In this document: in pieces, positions 26,450 through 34,859 of the stretch
How positions within the stretch are numbered: position 1 is the stretch's first letter
Layout of the letters: each line of letters begins with the position of its first letter
Assembly: GCA_963824545.1 (NCBI GenBank)
Contig: CAWGPP010000027.1
Span: 62,001 to 126,000 of the forward strand
DNA: 64,000 nucleotides
Direction: 5' to 3'
Source: Bog-532 sp963824545
GTDB taxonomy: Bacteria > Actinomycetota > Actinomycetes > Streptosporangiales > Streptosporangiaceae
The notes under the pieces: generated by a model
The model's database searches: none
What the model was told of the DNA's origin: nothing
The model's input: the letters and a program-made list of their open reading frames with translations, nothing else
Made by a program: the position numbers and the translations under genes

Positions 26450-27928
26450 TCAGCCGAGCGTGAAGGGGTCGCGGGTGCCGCCGGTGAGCTCCACCCAGAC
26501 GCTCTTGTTCTCGGTGTAGGCGTGGACGGCCTCGATGCCGTTCTCCCGCCCCATGCCGGAGGCCTTGTACCCGCCGAACGGGACGCTCGGCGCGACCACG
26601 CGGTAGGCGTTGATCCATATCGTGCCGGCCCGGATCCGGGCCGCGACGCGGTGCGCGCGCCGTACGTCGGCGGTCCACACCGACCCGGCCAGCCCGTACG
26701 GCGTGTCGTTGGCCAGCTTGATGGCCTCGGCCTCGTCGGTGAAGGTGTACGCGGACAGCACCGGGCCGAAGATCTCCTCGCGGACCACGGTGGACGCGGG
26801 CCCGACGCCGGTCAGCACGGTGGGCTGAACGAAGTACCCGCCGAGGCTGTCGTCCGCGGCGCCGCCGTAGGCGACCTGGGCCCCCTCGTCGACCGCGGTC
26901 CGCAGGTAGCCGAGTACCTTGCGGTACTGCGGCTCGTTCGCGACCGGCCCCATCTCGGTGTCCGGGTCGTTCGGGTCGCCGAGCCGGATCCGGGCCGCCC
27001 GCCCCGCGATCAGGCGGATCAGCTCGTCGTGCACGTCGGCGTGCACGATCAGCCGCGAGCCGGCCATGCACGTCTGCCCGGTGGCCGCGAACACGCCGGC
27101 CACCACGCCGTTGGCCGCGGCGGCCAGGTCCGCGTCGGGGAAGACGACCTGCGGGGATTTGCCGCCCAGCTCCAGGGTGACCGGGTTCAGGTTCTCCGCC
27201 GCCGCGTGCGCGACCGCGCGGCCGGTGGCCGTCGACCCGGTGAACGCCACCTTGTCCACTCCGGGGTGGCCGGCCAGCGCCGCACCGACCTCGCGGGACT
27301 GGCCGGTGATCACGTTGACCACGCCCGGCGGGAGGCCGGCCTCGGCGATCAGCTCGGCGAACCCCAGCGTGGAGGCGGGCGCGTGCTCGGACGGCTTGAT
27401 CACCGCGGTGCACCCCGCGGCCAGGGCCGGCGCCAGCTTCCACGTCATCAGCAGCAGCGGCGAGTTCCAGGGGGTAATCGCGGCGACGACCCCGACGGGC
27501 TCGCGCCGGGTGTAGACGAGGTAGTCCGGGTTCGGCGCGGGAATCTGCCGCCCTTCGAGCTTGTCGGCCAGCCCGGCGTAGTAGTGGTACCAGCCGCCGA
27601 GCCCGTTCAGCTGGCCGATCATCTCCCGGTACAGCTTGCCCGAGTCCTGGACCTCCAGGCGTGCCAGCCGCGGCGCGTTCACCGAGATCAGGTCGCCGAG
27701 CAGGCGCATCAGCCGGGACCGCGCGAACCCGGTCAGCTGGCCCCACTCGCCGTCCAGCGCGGCGCGGGCGGCCTGCACGGCCGCGTCCACGTCCTCCGGC
27801 CCGGCGTCGGGGATCACCGCCCAGGGCCGTCCGGTATACGGGTTCTCGGACTCGAACGTCCGGCCGGAGATCGCGTCGACGGCCTTGCCGCCGATCAGCA
27901 TGCGGAACTGCTCGAGTTGATCGCTCAC
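26450..27928 (-). CDS. NAD(P)-dependent aldehyde dehydrogenase
   Basis: 492 residues, the normal family length. Catalytic Cys is in GQTCMAGSR and Glu in LELGGKSP; the cofactor-site residues ITPWNSPLLL and FTGSTATGR and the C-terminal FGGYKASGMGRENG are all present. It oxidises an aldehyde to the acid. It lies upstream of the SMC-type operon on the same strand, separated by about 96 bases, so co-transcription is possible but not needed. Confidence 0.93.
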   Translation of the reverse strand: MSDQLEQFRMLIGGKAVDAISGRTFESENPYTGRPWAVIPDAGPEDVDAAVQAARAALDGEWGQLTGFARSRLMRLLGDLISVNAPRLARLEVQDSGKLYREMIGQLNGLGGWYHYYAGLADKLEGRQIPAPNPDYLVYTRREPVGVVAAITPWNSPLLLMTWKLAPALAAGCTAVIKPSEHAPASTLGFAELIAEAGLPPGVVNVITGQSREVGAALAGHPGVDKVAFTGSTATGRAVAHAAAENLNPVTLELGGKSPQVVFPDADLAAAANGVVAGVFAATGQTCMAGSRLIVHADVHDELIRLIAGRAARIRLGDPNDPDTEMGPVANEPQYRKVLGYLRTAVDEGAQVAYGGAADDSLGGYFVQPTVLTGVGPASTVVREEIFGPVLSAYTFTDEAEAIKLANDTPYGLAGSVWTADVRRAHRVAARIRAGTIWINAYRVVAPSVPFGGYKASGMGRENGIEAVHAYTENKSVWVELTGGTRDPFTLG

Positions 27929-28122
27929 GCTGTACCCCTCCGCTCACGCCGCGCCGCACCGGCGCCGTCCGGTGCCACCACGTCAGGTGTCGCCGCAGCC
28001 GGTGTCACCACAGCTATTCAGCCCCCGCTGACGTGCAGCGTCAACCCGCCGCGGGCGGTGGTAGTACGGTCAGCGGAGGACGCGCAGGCGCGGCCGGGAG
28101 ACGCTCAGCAGGGAGGGCCGGC

Positions 28123-28695
28123 ATGAGGATCGCACTGATCGGGACGGGCCACATCGGAGGCACGCTGGGCGCCAGGTGGCGTGCCGCCGGACACGATGTG
28201 GTGTACGGCTCCCGCCAGGGCACCGGGGAAGGCCCGGGTGGCGCGCCGCTCGCGCCCATCGGCGACGCGGTGCAGGACGCCGACGTGGTGGTGCTGGCCA
28301 TCCCCGGCGGCGCGGTGGCCGGCACGGTCGGGGAGTACGGCGCGGTACTGGACGGCAAGACCATCGTCGACGCCACGAACAACATGGGCGGCGGCGCGCC
28401 CGACAGCCGCGCGGCGATCACCGCGGCCGTGCCCAATGTCCGCTACGTTCGCGCCTTCAACACGCTGGGCTGGGAGAACTTCGCCGATCCGCTGCCCGGC
28501 AGCGCCTTGTTCTTCGCCGCAGCGCCGAGCGCCCGGGCGACCGCCGAGGAACTCATCAGCGCGGTGGGGCTGGAGCCGGCCTACGCCGGGGACGAGGACG
28601 CCACCGGGACGGTCGACGCCCTGCTCCCCCTATGGTTCACGATCGTCAAGCTGCACGGCGGCAACCGCAAGGTCGCCCTGAGCATCATCCGGTAG
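28123..28695 (+). CDS. NADPH-dependent F420 reductase-like protein
   Basis: 190 residues from ATG 28123 behind GGGAGGG. Rossmann motif ALIGTGHIGGTLG and basic-patch residues GSRQG (NADP preference) open the protein. DADVVVLAIPGGAV, FNTLGWENF and the C-terminal WFTIVKLHGGNRKVALSI match the F420:NADP oxidoreductase-like family (related to NAD-binding F420 domain proteins). It may move hydride between NADPH and F420, or act on another substrate. Confidence 0.87.
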   Translation: MRIALIGTGHIGGTLGARWRAAGHDVVYGSRQGTGEGPGGAPLAPIGDAVQDADVVVLAIPGGAVAGTVGEYGAVLDGKTIVDATNNMGGGAPDSRAAITAAVPNVRYVRAFNTLGWENFADPLPGSALFFAAAPSARATAEELISAVGLEPAYAGDEDATGTVDALLPLWFTIVKLHGGNRKVALSIIR

Positions 28696-29039
28696 GCGTC
28701 CGCCTTCCCGCCCCTTCCCGGCCTGTCCCTTTCCGGCCGGCCGCCGTCACGCGGTAACGCGGCGCTGGGCACGTTACGGCCGCAACCAATAACATTCAGC
28801 GCATAACTGTACATTCATGCTCTCGCGGCCGTAAACTTCGTGAACGTATCGTCCATTCCGGCCATAGCCGACGCCTGAGGCGATCGAATGGTTTACCTTC
28901 GCGTGGCCACACATTTGTAGACCTCAGGCAACTAGCGCATCCGGGCCGGCTCTCCCATACTCGCTACCCGGGGTAAATGGGGGATCTCCAGTGAGCACAT
29001 TTCCCTGCGTAGGCCTTCCATGCTGCTTCAGGGAGATTG
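28696..29039. promoter_or_regulatory. Gene-free 344-base region upstream of Trypco1 operon
   Basis: No gene is seen. The base composition is distinctly less GC-rich than around it (for example CAACCAATAACATTCAGC). It contains a perfect 10-base inverted repeat (separate entry), and the tail carries the AGGGAG ribosome site of the next gene. It most likely holds the promoter and control sites of the Trypco1-protease operon. Confidence 0.5.
28774..28834. repeat. Inverted repeat TTACGGCCGC / GCGGCCGTAA
   Basis: TTACGGCCGC at 28774-28783 and its exact reverse complement at 28825-28834 are separated by 41 A/T-rich bases. The arms could be a paired binding site for a dimeric or tetrameric regulator, or a long-loop RNA hairpin, ahead of the conflict-type operon. 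Confidence 0.6.
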
Positions 29040-29354
29040 ATGACTGATCTGGTGCGCTTCGAGATACCCGACGGCGGCGACGTCCTGATCGAGGCAGAGG
29101 ATGTCGATGAGGGCCTCATCCCGGTAAAACGCGGCCAGGACGGGATATTCGACACCGGCATGTTTTTCTCGGACCGGCTCGATTCAATTCAGGACGCCGT
29201 GAAAGAGGCACTGAAGAAACTGCGGATGACGAATCCCGACGAGATCAAGGTCTCGTTCGGGATCAAGTTCACCGCCGCGGCCGGAGCCGTGATCGCCCGG
29301 ACATCGGTAGAAGGCGCGCTCGGTGTGGAGATGTCGTGGCGCCGGACGGACTGA
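29040..29354 (+). CDS. Trypsin-co-occurring domain 1 (Trypco1) protein
   Basis: 104 residues from ATG 29040 with AGGGAG upstream. MTDLVRFEIPDGGDVLIEAE, FFSDRLDSIQDAVKEALKKL, EIKVSFGIKFTAAAGAVIAR and GALGVEMSWRR match the Trypco1 family (also called CU044_2847 proteins). In published comparative genomics this domain is found next to trypsin-like peptidases in NTP-dependent biological conflict systems of multicellular bacteria. Here the protease gene starts 19 bases before this gene ends. Confidence 0.85.
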   Translation: MTDLVRFEIPDGGDVLIEAEDVDEGLIPVKRGQDGIFDTGMFFSDRLDSIQDAVKEALKKLRMTNPDEIKVSFGIKFTAAAGAVIARTSVEGALGVEMSWRRTD

Positions 29355-30409
29355 CGCCACCGGCGGCACCCTGGCGGCTGCGCATCAGCGATCCTCGCCA
29401 GCAGCGGATCCTGGGCGCCGGCTTCCTCATTGCCCCTCAACTGGCGCTCACATGCTGGCATGTCGTGGCCGACCAGAGCGACATCTGGGTGGATGCCGGC
29501 GGCCCGGCTGGGTGGCGGGGCCTGGCACATTCCGATCAGCCCGGCAGCCACGGCTCACCCGGCGCGGATGTGGCGGTGCTGCGACTGGCCCGCTCCGCGC
29601 CGGACGGCCCCGCCGCCCCCATGGGGCCCGCTGAGTCACCGCCGACGGGAACGGTCCTGCTGGCATTCGGCTTCCCGCAGTTCGGCCGGACGCCGGCCGC
29701 CCGCCCATCCGCCACGGCCGAGAATCCCGGAATCTGGACACGGGTGGTGGCGGAGGGCTTTGACCACCACGCCGAGCGGGTCTGGCTGACCAGCCAGTCC
29801 CCGCAGAGCCTGCCGGTCCAGCGGGGATTCAGCGGTGGCCCGGTGCTGGATCCGCGAACCGGCCTGGTCGTTGGCATGACGGCGGTAGCCGCGGACCGGC
29901 AGCCGGTCGCGCTGATGATCCCGGTGGCGACGCTGGCCGCCTGCGACCCGCAATTGCGGCGGATCCTGCTCCCGGACACCATTGCCGATCCGGATTTCAC
30001 CCAGGCCATCGAGACGCTGGGCGCCGGGAACTACGCCGCCGCGCTGGCCGGCTTCCGCGCGGTCTGCTCCCGGCGGCCGGAGATGCCCGACACCTGGTAC
30101 TACGTCGCGCTGGCAGCGCTGCGCGGCCAGCGTCCACGTGACCACACAACCGCCTACATCAAGGAGATCGACCAACTGCTCGGGCATGTGACGTCGCCGG
30201 CGGCCGGCCGGCCCCACATTCGCGCTCTCCGGGCGCTCATCCGAGAAGACCATCACCGTTCCCGGGGCCTGATGACGGTTCCCTCGGTAGAGGAACTGCG
30301 GCCCCCGGCCGGCTCCATCAGCGCCCGGCACGCCGCCGAGATATGCCGGCACGTCCCGGCCCCGGAAACGCGGACCTGGCAGCAACTACACCGCAGGAGC
30401 GTAACGTGA
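29336..30409 (+). CDS. Trypsin-like serine protease with C-terminal helical region
   Basis: 357 residues from GTG 29336. The catalytic triad is clear: His42 in LTCWHVV, Asp78 in ADVAVLRL and Ser166 in RGFSGGPV. There is no signal peptide, so the protease works inside the cell. Past residue 220 a helical, TPR-like part (GNYAAALAGFRAVCSRRPEM, WYYVALAALRG) replaces the effector-associated or NTPase modules often fused to such proteases. It overlaps Trypco1 by 19 bases at its start and the next gene by GTGA at its end. Confidence 0.87.
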   Translation: MAPDGLTPPAAPWRLRISDPRQQRILGAGFLIAPQLALTCWHVVADQSDIWVDAGGPAGWRGLAHSDQPGSHGSPGADVAVLRLARSAPDGPAAPMGPAESPPTGTVLLAFGFPQFGRTPAARPSATAENPGIWTRVVAEGFDHHAERVWLTSQSPQSLPVQRGFSGGPVLDPRTGLVVGMTAVAADRQPVALMIPVATLAACDPQLRRILLPDTIADPDFTQAIETLGAGNYAAALAGFRAVCSRRPEMPDTWYYVALAALRGQRPRDHTTAYIKEIDQLLGHVTSPAAGRPHIRALRALIREDHHRSRGLMTVPSVEELRPPAGSISARHAAEICRHVPAPETRTWQQLHRRSVT

Positions 30410-31326
30410 AAGACCCTTATCTGCGCCTGACCCCGCGCCAGGCAAGTGTGCGCCGTTATTTTACTCCGACCCCGAATTTCCCGAATATCAAGGGACCCGT
30501 CATCCTGGCGGCCATCGTGATCCTCGTCATTATCATGGCGCAGTCACTGCCGATCACGATCGCGGGCCTGGCCGTCATCGGCTACGCCGCCAAGAAAGCC
30601 GTGCCCCGCGTGCTGCGTTATAACGAGCTCCGGGCCCGCGCCGAACCTAAGCCGAGCGATCCGCAAATGGACCGGTGGCTGACCGAGGCGTTCCAGCCCG
30701 CCATTGACCAGGGTTTCAAACGGCTGGATCTAGGGCCCGAAAACCTGATCGACCCGAGCAGGCCGCCGCTGCTGGTGGTGGGATTTCCCCGGAACCCGGG
30801 ACCCGCGCACCGGCTGGCCCGGGGCCGGGACGGGCACGTCAGGTCCAACTATTACGACATTCTCGTTGTCTATATGACCGATTGGCATCTCTCGACCTTT
30901 CAGTGCATGCTGGAAATGGAAACCGGCGATTTCATCTCCGACCAGACGCGCGAGTTTCACTACCGTGACGTCCTGTCGGTAGCCACATCGAGCGACCGCC
31001 TGGTCATCCAGCTTCCGATCGACCACTCCAGGCCCCAGCGCGCGGGCGATGGGGATGGCAAGGCACCTGCGAACGAAAGCCTGAAGGTCGAGGCGACGAC
31101 CTCGCAGATGTTCCGACTCCGGGTGGCGTCCGATGAGATACAGGTGCTGGTCCGGCTCTTCGACTTTGCCATCAACGGCGAAGACCGGGACATCGACCTG
31201 GCCTTGCGCCAGATCCGCGGGCGCCTCCGTGACTACACCAAGCTGCACGAGCCGGACAAGGGCGCGTTTGATGACCTGCACCAGGCGCGGCAGCGTTCCG
31301 GCCGGGCCTGGCCGGGCGGGAATTGA
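30406..31326 (+). CDS. Membrane protein with cytosolic PH-like domain, Trypco1 operon
   Basis: 306 residues from GTG 30406, coupled to the protease by GTGA. One or two membrane segments lie at the N-terminus (IKGPVILAAIVILVIIMAQS, LPITIAGLAVIGYAA). A large soluble domain follows, in which REFHYRDVLSVATSSDRLVI and MFRLRVASDEIQVLVRLFDF look like the strands of a PH-like barrel. The family is not recognised. As third gene of the operon it may tether or be cut by the protease. Confidence 0.6.
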   Translation: MKDPYLRLTPRQASVRRYFTPTPNFPNIKGPVILAAIVILVIIMAQSLPITIAGLAVIGYAAKKAVPRVLRYNELRARAEPKPSDPQMDRWLTEAFQPAIDQGFKRLDLGPENLIDPSRPPLLVVGFPRNPGPAHRLARGRDGHVRSNYYDILVVYMTDWHLSTFQCMLEMETGDFISDQTREFHYRDVLSVATSSDRLVIQLPIDHSRPQRAGDGDGKAPANESLKVEATTSQMFRLRVASDEIQVLVRLFDFAINGEDRDIDLALRQIRGRLRDYTKLHEPDKGAFDDLHQARQRSGRAWPGGN

Positions 31327-31403
31327 CCGGGCGGGGCGGCGCTGAACATGCCAGCGGCGGGAACCACGGCGCGTGCCGCGATTCCCGCCGTCCGTCAGCG
31401 GGT

Positions 31404-32824
31404 CTAGTGCCGTGCCAGGTAGGCCAGCTCGGGAACGAAGGACGCCGCGTTGACCGTGCCCACGCCCGAGGCCAGGTCGTAGCCGGGCAGTGCGTTGAAT
31501 CCGTTGACCGTGTAGAAGTGCCCGTTCTGGGTGAACGACACGGTGTTGTTGCCCTTGGTGACGTCCACGATGCCCCTGGCGTGGGAGGCGGACAGCTGGT
31601 ACAGGTACGGGTTGATCAGGCCGAGCCGGTGGCCGGCCGCCTGATCGGCTAGCGCCACGATGCCGGAGAAGAGCGGCGTCGCCTCGCTGGTGCCGCAGAC
31701 CGGGTACCAGCCGGGCGTCTGCCCGCCGAAGCTCTGGTAGGTGTCCACCGCGCCGTTGCAGGCGCCGCTCATCGAGATGTCCGGCACGCCGCGGCTGCCG
31801 CCCACCACGCTGGCCACGCCGTTCTGGTACCACGGGCGGCTGAAGAAGATGGACGTGCCGCCGCCCCCGGCCAGCGGGTTCGGGCCGTTGTCGCCGAAGA
31901 TGTACTGCTGGGTCGGCGTGTTGTAGGTGTCGTTCCACACGCTGTCCGGCGCGACGTGCCGGCCGACCGCGTCGAGGTGCAGCTGGGTGCCGCCGACCCC
32001 GGTCACCAGCGGGTCACTGTCCGGCCAGGAGGTCACGGGGTGCAGGTAGTACGTCGACAGGTCCAGGCCGATGTCCGCGGCGCCGCTGTCACCGGTCGCG
32101 GTGAGCACCGTGACGTGGTGGGCGTACGCGTTCTCGTAGGAGCCGCGCAGTGACTCCAGGGTCGCCTTGTTCGGGAAGGTCTCCTCGGTCGCGCTGAAGC
32201 TCTGGCTGATCACGTCGCCGAGATTGTGGTTGATCACGTAGTTCTCGGCCGTGACGATCTGCGGGAAACCGGTCACGCCCTCGGTCTCCGACACCGGCGT
32301 CTCGACGAGCAGGATGTTCGCGCCTGGGGCGATCGTGTGCGCGTACTCGACGTCGAGCGTGGTCTCACCGGCCCAGCCAACCATGTCCGAGTTGTTCGGG
32401 TCATAGGACGGGACCTGGCCGGCCGCTGGATGACGTTGAACGACGGCGGCGCCGGGTAGTGGAACGTCCCGTCGAAAACGGCCAGATCGTGCCGGATGGT
32501 GGGGGATCCGAACGAATCAACGATGACGATCGTCGATCTCCGCCCGTTGATGCCACGCAGGTAGAGCGCCCGCAGGTTGTAGGCCCGCTGGATCTGGTTC
32601 GGCTCGTAACAGGCGATGCCGAAGTTCGCCTCGCAGTACGCGGTGGTCGGAGGGGCGCTGTCCGCGTGCCCGGCGTGATGCACACCGGGCCGGATGACCA
32701 CGTCCGCGTGGGGAGCCGGCGCCTTCGCACCCGCGGCAGGGACCGCCGCCCCGGCAGAGACCACCGCAGCGGCGGTCAGCGCGAAGGCCCCTGCCGCCAC
32801 CGTTACTGTTCGCGCCAGACGCAT
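31404..32824 (-). pseudogene. Sedolisin (S53) secreted peptidase, frameshifted
   Basis: The first frame (start 32824) has a clear signal peptide (MRLARTVTVAAGAFALTAAA) and the start of the catalytic domain (GINGRRSTIVIVDSFGSP). Near 32420-32430 the frame moves by one base, and the second frame gives PAGQVPSYDPNNSDMVGW and the sedolisin active site: Glu/Asp in GETTLDVEYAH, Asp in TATGDSGA and Ser in GTSEATP. The Ca-binding end GIVDVTKGNN is present. The usual 150-residue prodomain is not seen; only about 60 residues separate signal and catalytic core. Confidence 0.83.
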
Positions 32825-33023
32825 AGCACTTCCCCCAATGATTAAGGCTCCGTCAGCGGAGGCACCATAACACCCACGATCCGACCATGGTCACACTCGC
32901 AACGCTAAACACGTTGCGTTACTAAGTGGTTACTCGGCGGGGGTAAGGCCGGGGGCGCGGATGGCAGGGCCAGGCCAGCTCATCGGCGGAAAGAACCGCC
33001 GGGATCGGCCTGACCCGCGTGGC

Positions 33024-33053
33024 GGGCCCGGCGAGCCGTCAACCGCCGGGCCC
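33024..33053 (-). terminator. Hairpin after the DUF6131 gene
   Basis: GGGCCCGGCG (33024-33033) pairs exactly with CGCCGGGCCC (33044-33053) across a ten-base loop. It lies 16 bases past the stop of the minus-strand small membrane gene. No T-tract, as is common in high-GC bacteria. Confidence 0.6.
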
Positions 33054-33068
33054 GAACGCCACGGATAA

Positions 33069-33224
33069 CTACCAGTAATGCCGCCGGCCACCGATTTCGT
33101 GACCGATCGCTCCGAGCAGGAGCAGGATGAGCCCGATCACGAGGACGACGATACCGAGCGTCCAGAGGATCGCGATCTTGAGCAGGAAACCGAGAACGAG
33201 AAGGATGATGCCTATGATGATCAT
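33069..33224 (-). CDS. Small membrane protein, DUF6131 type
   Basis: 51 residues from ATG 33224 behind ACAGGAG. Two closely spaced hydrophobic helices (MIIIGIILLVLGFLLKIAIL, WTLGIVVLVIGLILLLLGAI) end in HEIGGRRHYW. Such proteins are common in actinomycetes and of unknown role. Upstream on the same strand, around 33290-33315, two CGTTTTT blocks precede AACGGGAAG; this is weakly like a SigB-type stress promoter. Confidence 0.75.
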   Translation of the reverse strand: MIIIGIILLVLGFLLKIAILWTLGIVVLVIGLILLLLGAIGHEIGGRRHYW

Positions 33225-33419
33225 TTGAACTCCTGTGTCGCCTGGGGCAGTTTGTAATCTCAGCTGATGACTGCCAGAAGGCGTCTTCCCGTTAAAAACG
33301 GAGAAAAACGCAAGGGCCCGCATCGGTCTGACGGGACGGCCGCAGGAGTCTGGGCGGCGTTATGACGGCCTTCCCAGTATGCGCCGGCTCAGCAGGCGCG
33401 CACATCGTGCAGTGCTGCG

Positions 33420-34127
33420 TCAGGCGGGCGGCGCTGCGCCTTCGACGACCTCGGCGCAGATAGCGGCGAGCTTTCTGCGCTCCGCCCGCGCCTGCGCTCT
33501 GAGCTGCTCAAATGCGGTCCGGGCCGGAATGCCGTGCCGCCCCATCAACACCCCTTTGGCCTGCTCGATGATCCGGCGGGAGTCCAGCGCGCCCTGCAGC
33601 TGGACGGCGAGCTCGGACTGCTGCTGGCTCTGCATCATGCTGGCGATCAGCAGCGCCGCGAGGTCGGTAAAGGCGAGCAGCGCCAGCTCTCCCTCGGCGG
33701 ACCAGGGCCGGCTCCGCTCCGAGACCACGGCCACGACGCCCACGGCGTCCTGGTTGTAAGGGAGCGGGCTGGCCAGCACCGCCCGCACCTGCCGGGAGAC
33801 AGCGGCATCGCTGAACTTCGGCCAGCGCCGATCGCGTTCCAGATCCTCGACGCCGATCAGTTCCTTGTCCTCGAACGCCGCGATGCACGGACCCTCGGAG
33901 TGCTGTATCTGCAGCTCTTCCAGGTGCTCCAGCCGGCTGTCTGAGGCGGCGACGCTGCGCAGATGCTGCTCAGCGTCGGTCAGCATCAGCCCCGCGCCGT
34001 CTACCTCGAACATCGTGTGGGTGGTACGCACGATCTCGTGCAGCGCGTCCTCCACCCGCATGTCCCCAAAGCGGAACTTCCCGAGCTCGCCCAGGGCCTC
34101 GCGCACCTCATGCAGGGAGACGGTCAT
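33420..34127 (-). CDS. GAF- and ANTAR-domain antiterminator
   Basis: 235 residues from ATG 34127, six bases after GAGGAGG. The N-terminal GAF domain spans about residues 10-165 (MFEVDGAGLMLTDAEQHLRS; VRAVLASPLPYNQDAVGVVA). The C-terminal ANTAR domain (LQGALDSRRIIEQAKGVLMG, AFEQLRAQAR) is the RNA-binding three-helix unit that stabilises antiterminator hairpins. The target transcripts and the ligand of the GAF domain are unknown. Confidence 0.9.
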   Translation of the reverse strand: MTVSLHEVREALGELGKFRFGDMRVEDALHEIVRTTHTMFEVDGAGLMLTDAEQHLRSVAASDSRLEHLEELQIQHSEGPCIAAFEDKELIGVEDLERDRRWPKFSDAAVSRQVRAVLASPLPYNQDAVGVVAVVSERSRPWSAEGELALLAFTDLAALLIASMMQSQQQSELAVQLQGALDSRRIIEQAKGVLMGRHGIPARTAFEQLRAQARAERRKLAAICAEVVEGAAPPA

Positions 34128-34207
34128 CCATCGCCTCCTCTTTCTTGTGGTGGTCCTTCTTGTGGCGGTCCTTGTGGTGGGTCTTTCTTCTTCTGATCGT
34201 TTTCTTA

Positions 34208-34288
34208 ACGGGCCCGCTGGGGCTGACCTGCTTGACGGGCCTGCTGGGGCTGGACTGGCTAACGGGTCTGCTGGGGCTGGGCTGGCAG
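34208..34288 (+). repeat. 27-base tandem repeat, three units
   Basis: Three units beginning ACGGGCCYGCTGGGGCTG at 34208, 34235 and 34262, each 27 bases. Units differ by a few bases, so they are older than the 18-base repeat at 19.3 kb. They lie just before the ANTAR gene's start, on its upstream side. Confidence 0.7.
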
Positions 34289-34406
34289 CCCGCATGGGCA
34301 GTCCCAGTTCGGCTGAGCGCGCTGGTGGCTGGATCGGCGCCGCAGGTGGCGGCTGGGCAGGAACGACTCTAACCATCATTGTTGCCGCTGCCGACTCTGC
34401 CGCCCA

Positions 34407-34496
34407 GATCAGGACCGCCCAGATCAGGGCCGCTTCGATCAGGACCGCCCCGATCAGGGCCGCCCCGATCAGGGCCGCCCCGATTAGGGCCGCCCG
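34407..34496 (+). repeat. 15-base tandem repeat, six units
   Basis: Six head-to-tail units of GATCAGGRCCGCCCC start at 34407, 34422, 34437, 34452, 34467 and 34482; units 4 and 5 are identical. No protein use is evident. It is a likely site of slippage, or a protein-binding array. Confidence 0.85.
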
Positions 34497-34859
34497 GTCG
34501 GGTCCCCGTCCGGGCCAGGTACGTCCGGCTCAGAAAGGAGGGTGACCAGTTCCTGACAGGCTAGGCAAACCGGCGACGGCGGACGGCACGCTCTCCTGGA
34601 CCTGCCCGTAGTCCCGTACTCCCAGCTCGGGACCTACCGGCGTCCCGCTGCTTCCCGGCCTGGGAGCCCCCGGGTTGCCTGTTGCCCAGGAGCACCGGAA
34701 GACGCGGGTTCCGCGACGTGGCGGTTGAGAGCGGATTTCTTTTCCTTTTTTCCTCGCGTGGGCGGTGTGTGCCCCGGAATTGTCGGACCCTCTCGTTAGG
34801 ATCGAACTAGAAATCGATTAACGGACCGTTCCCTGGCCCTGGGGAGGTGACCTGCCCCG

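Larger units (their letters stand above)
34134..34859. other. Gene-free 726-base region with tandem repeats
   Basis: No convincing gene on either strand. It contains two tandem-repeat blocks (27-base and 15-base units), a GTGGTGGTCC/GTGGCGGTCC near-repeat at 34147-34182, and an A/T-richer stretch at 34730-34830 (TTTTCCTTTTTTCCTC, CTAGAAATCGATTAACGG) that likely holds the promoter of the HNH gene at 34860. An open frame crosses the repeats on the plus strand but reads as low-complexity peptide. Confidence 0.55.

Noticed and set aside
25259..28126. A very long plus-strand open frame (about 955 codons) across the kleisin-like and aldehyde dehydrogenase genes
   Set aside because: It is antisense to two well-supported genes, has low-complexity Gly/Arg/Val-rich product and no ribosome site; long antisense frames are expected in high-GC DNA.
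34407..34496. Possible CRISPR array
   Set aside because: The units are 15 bases head-to-tail with no spacers, and no cas genes are present.
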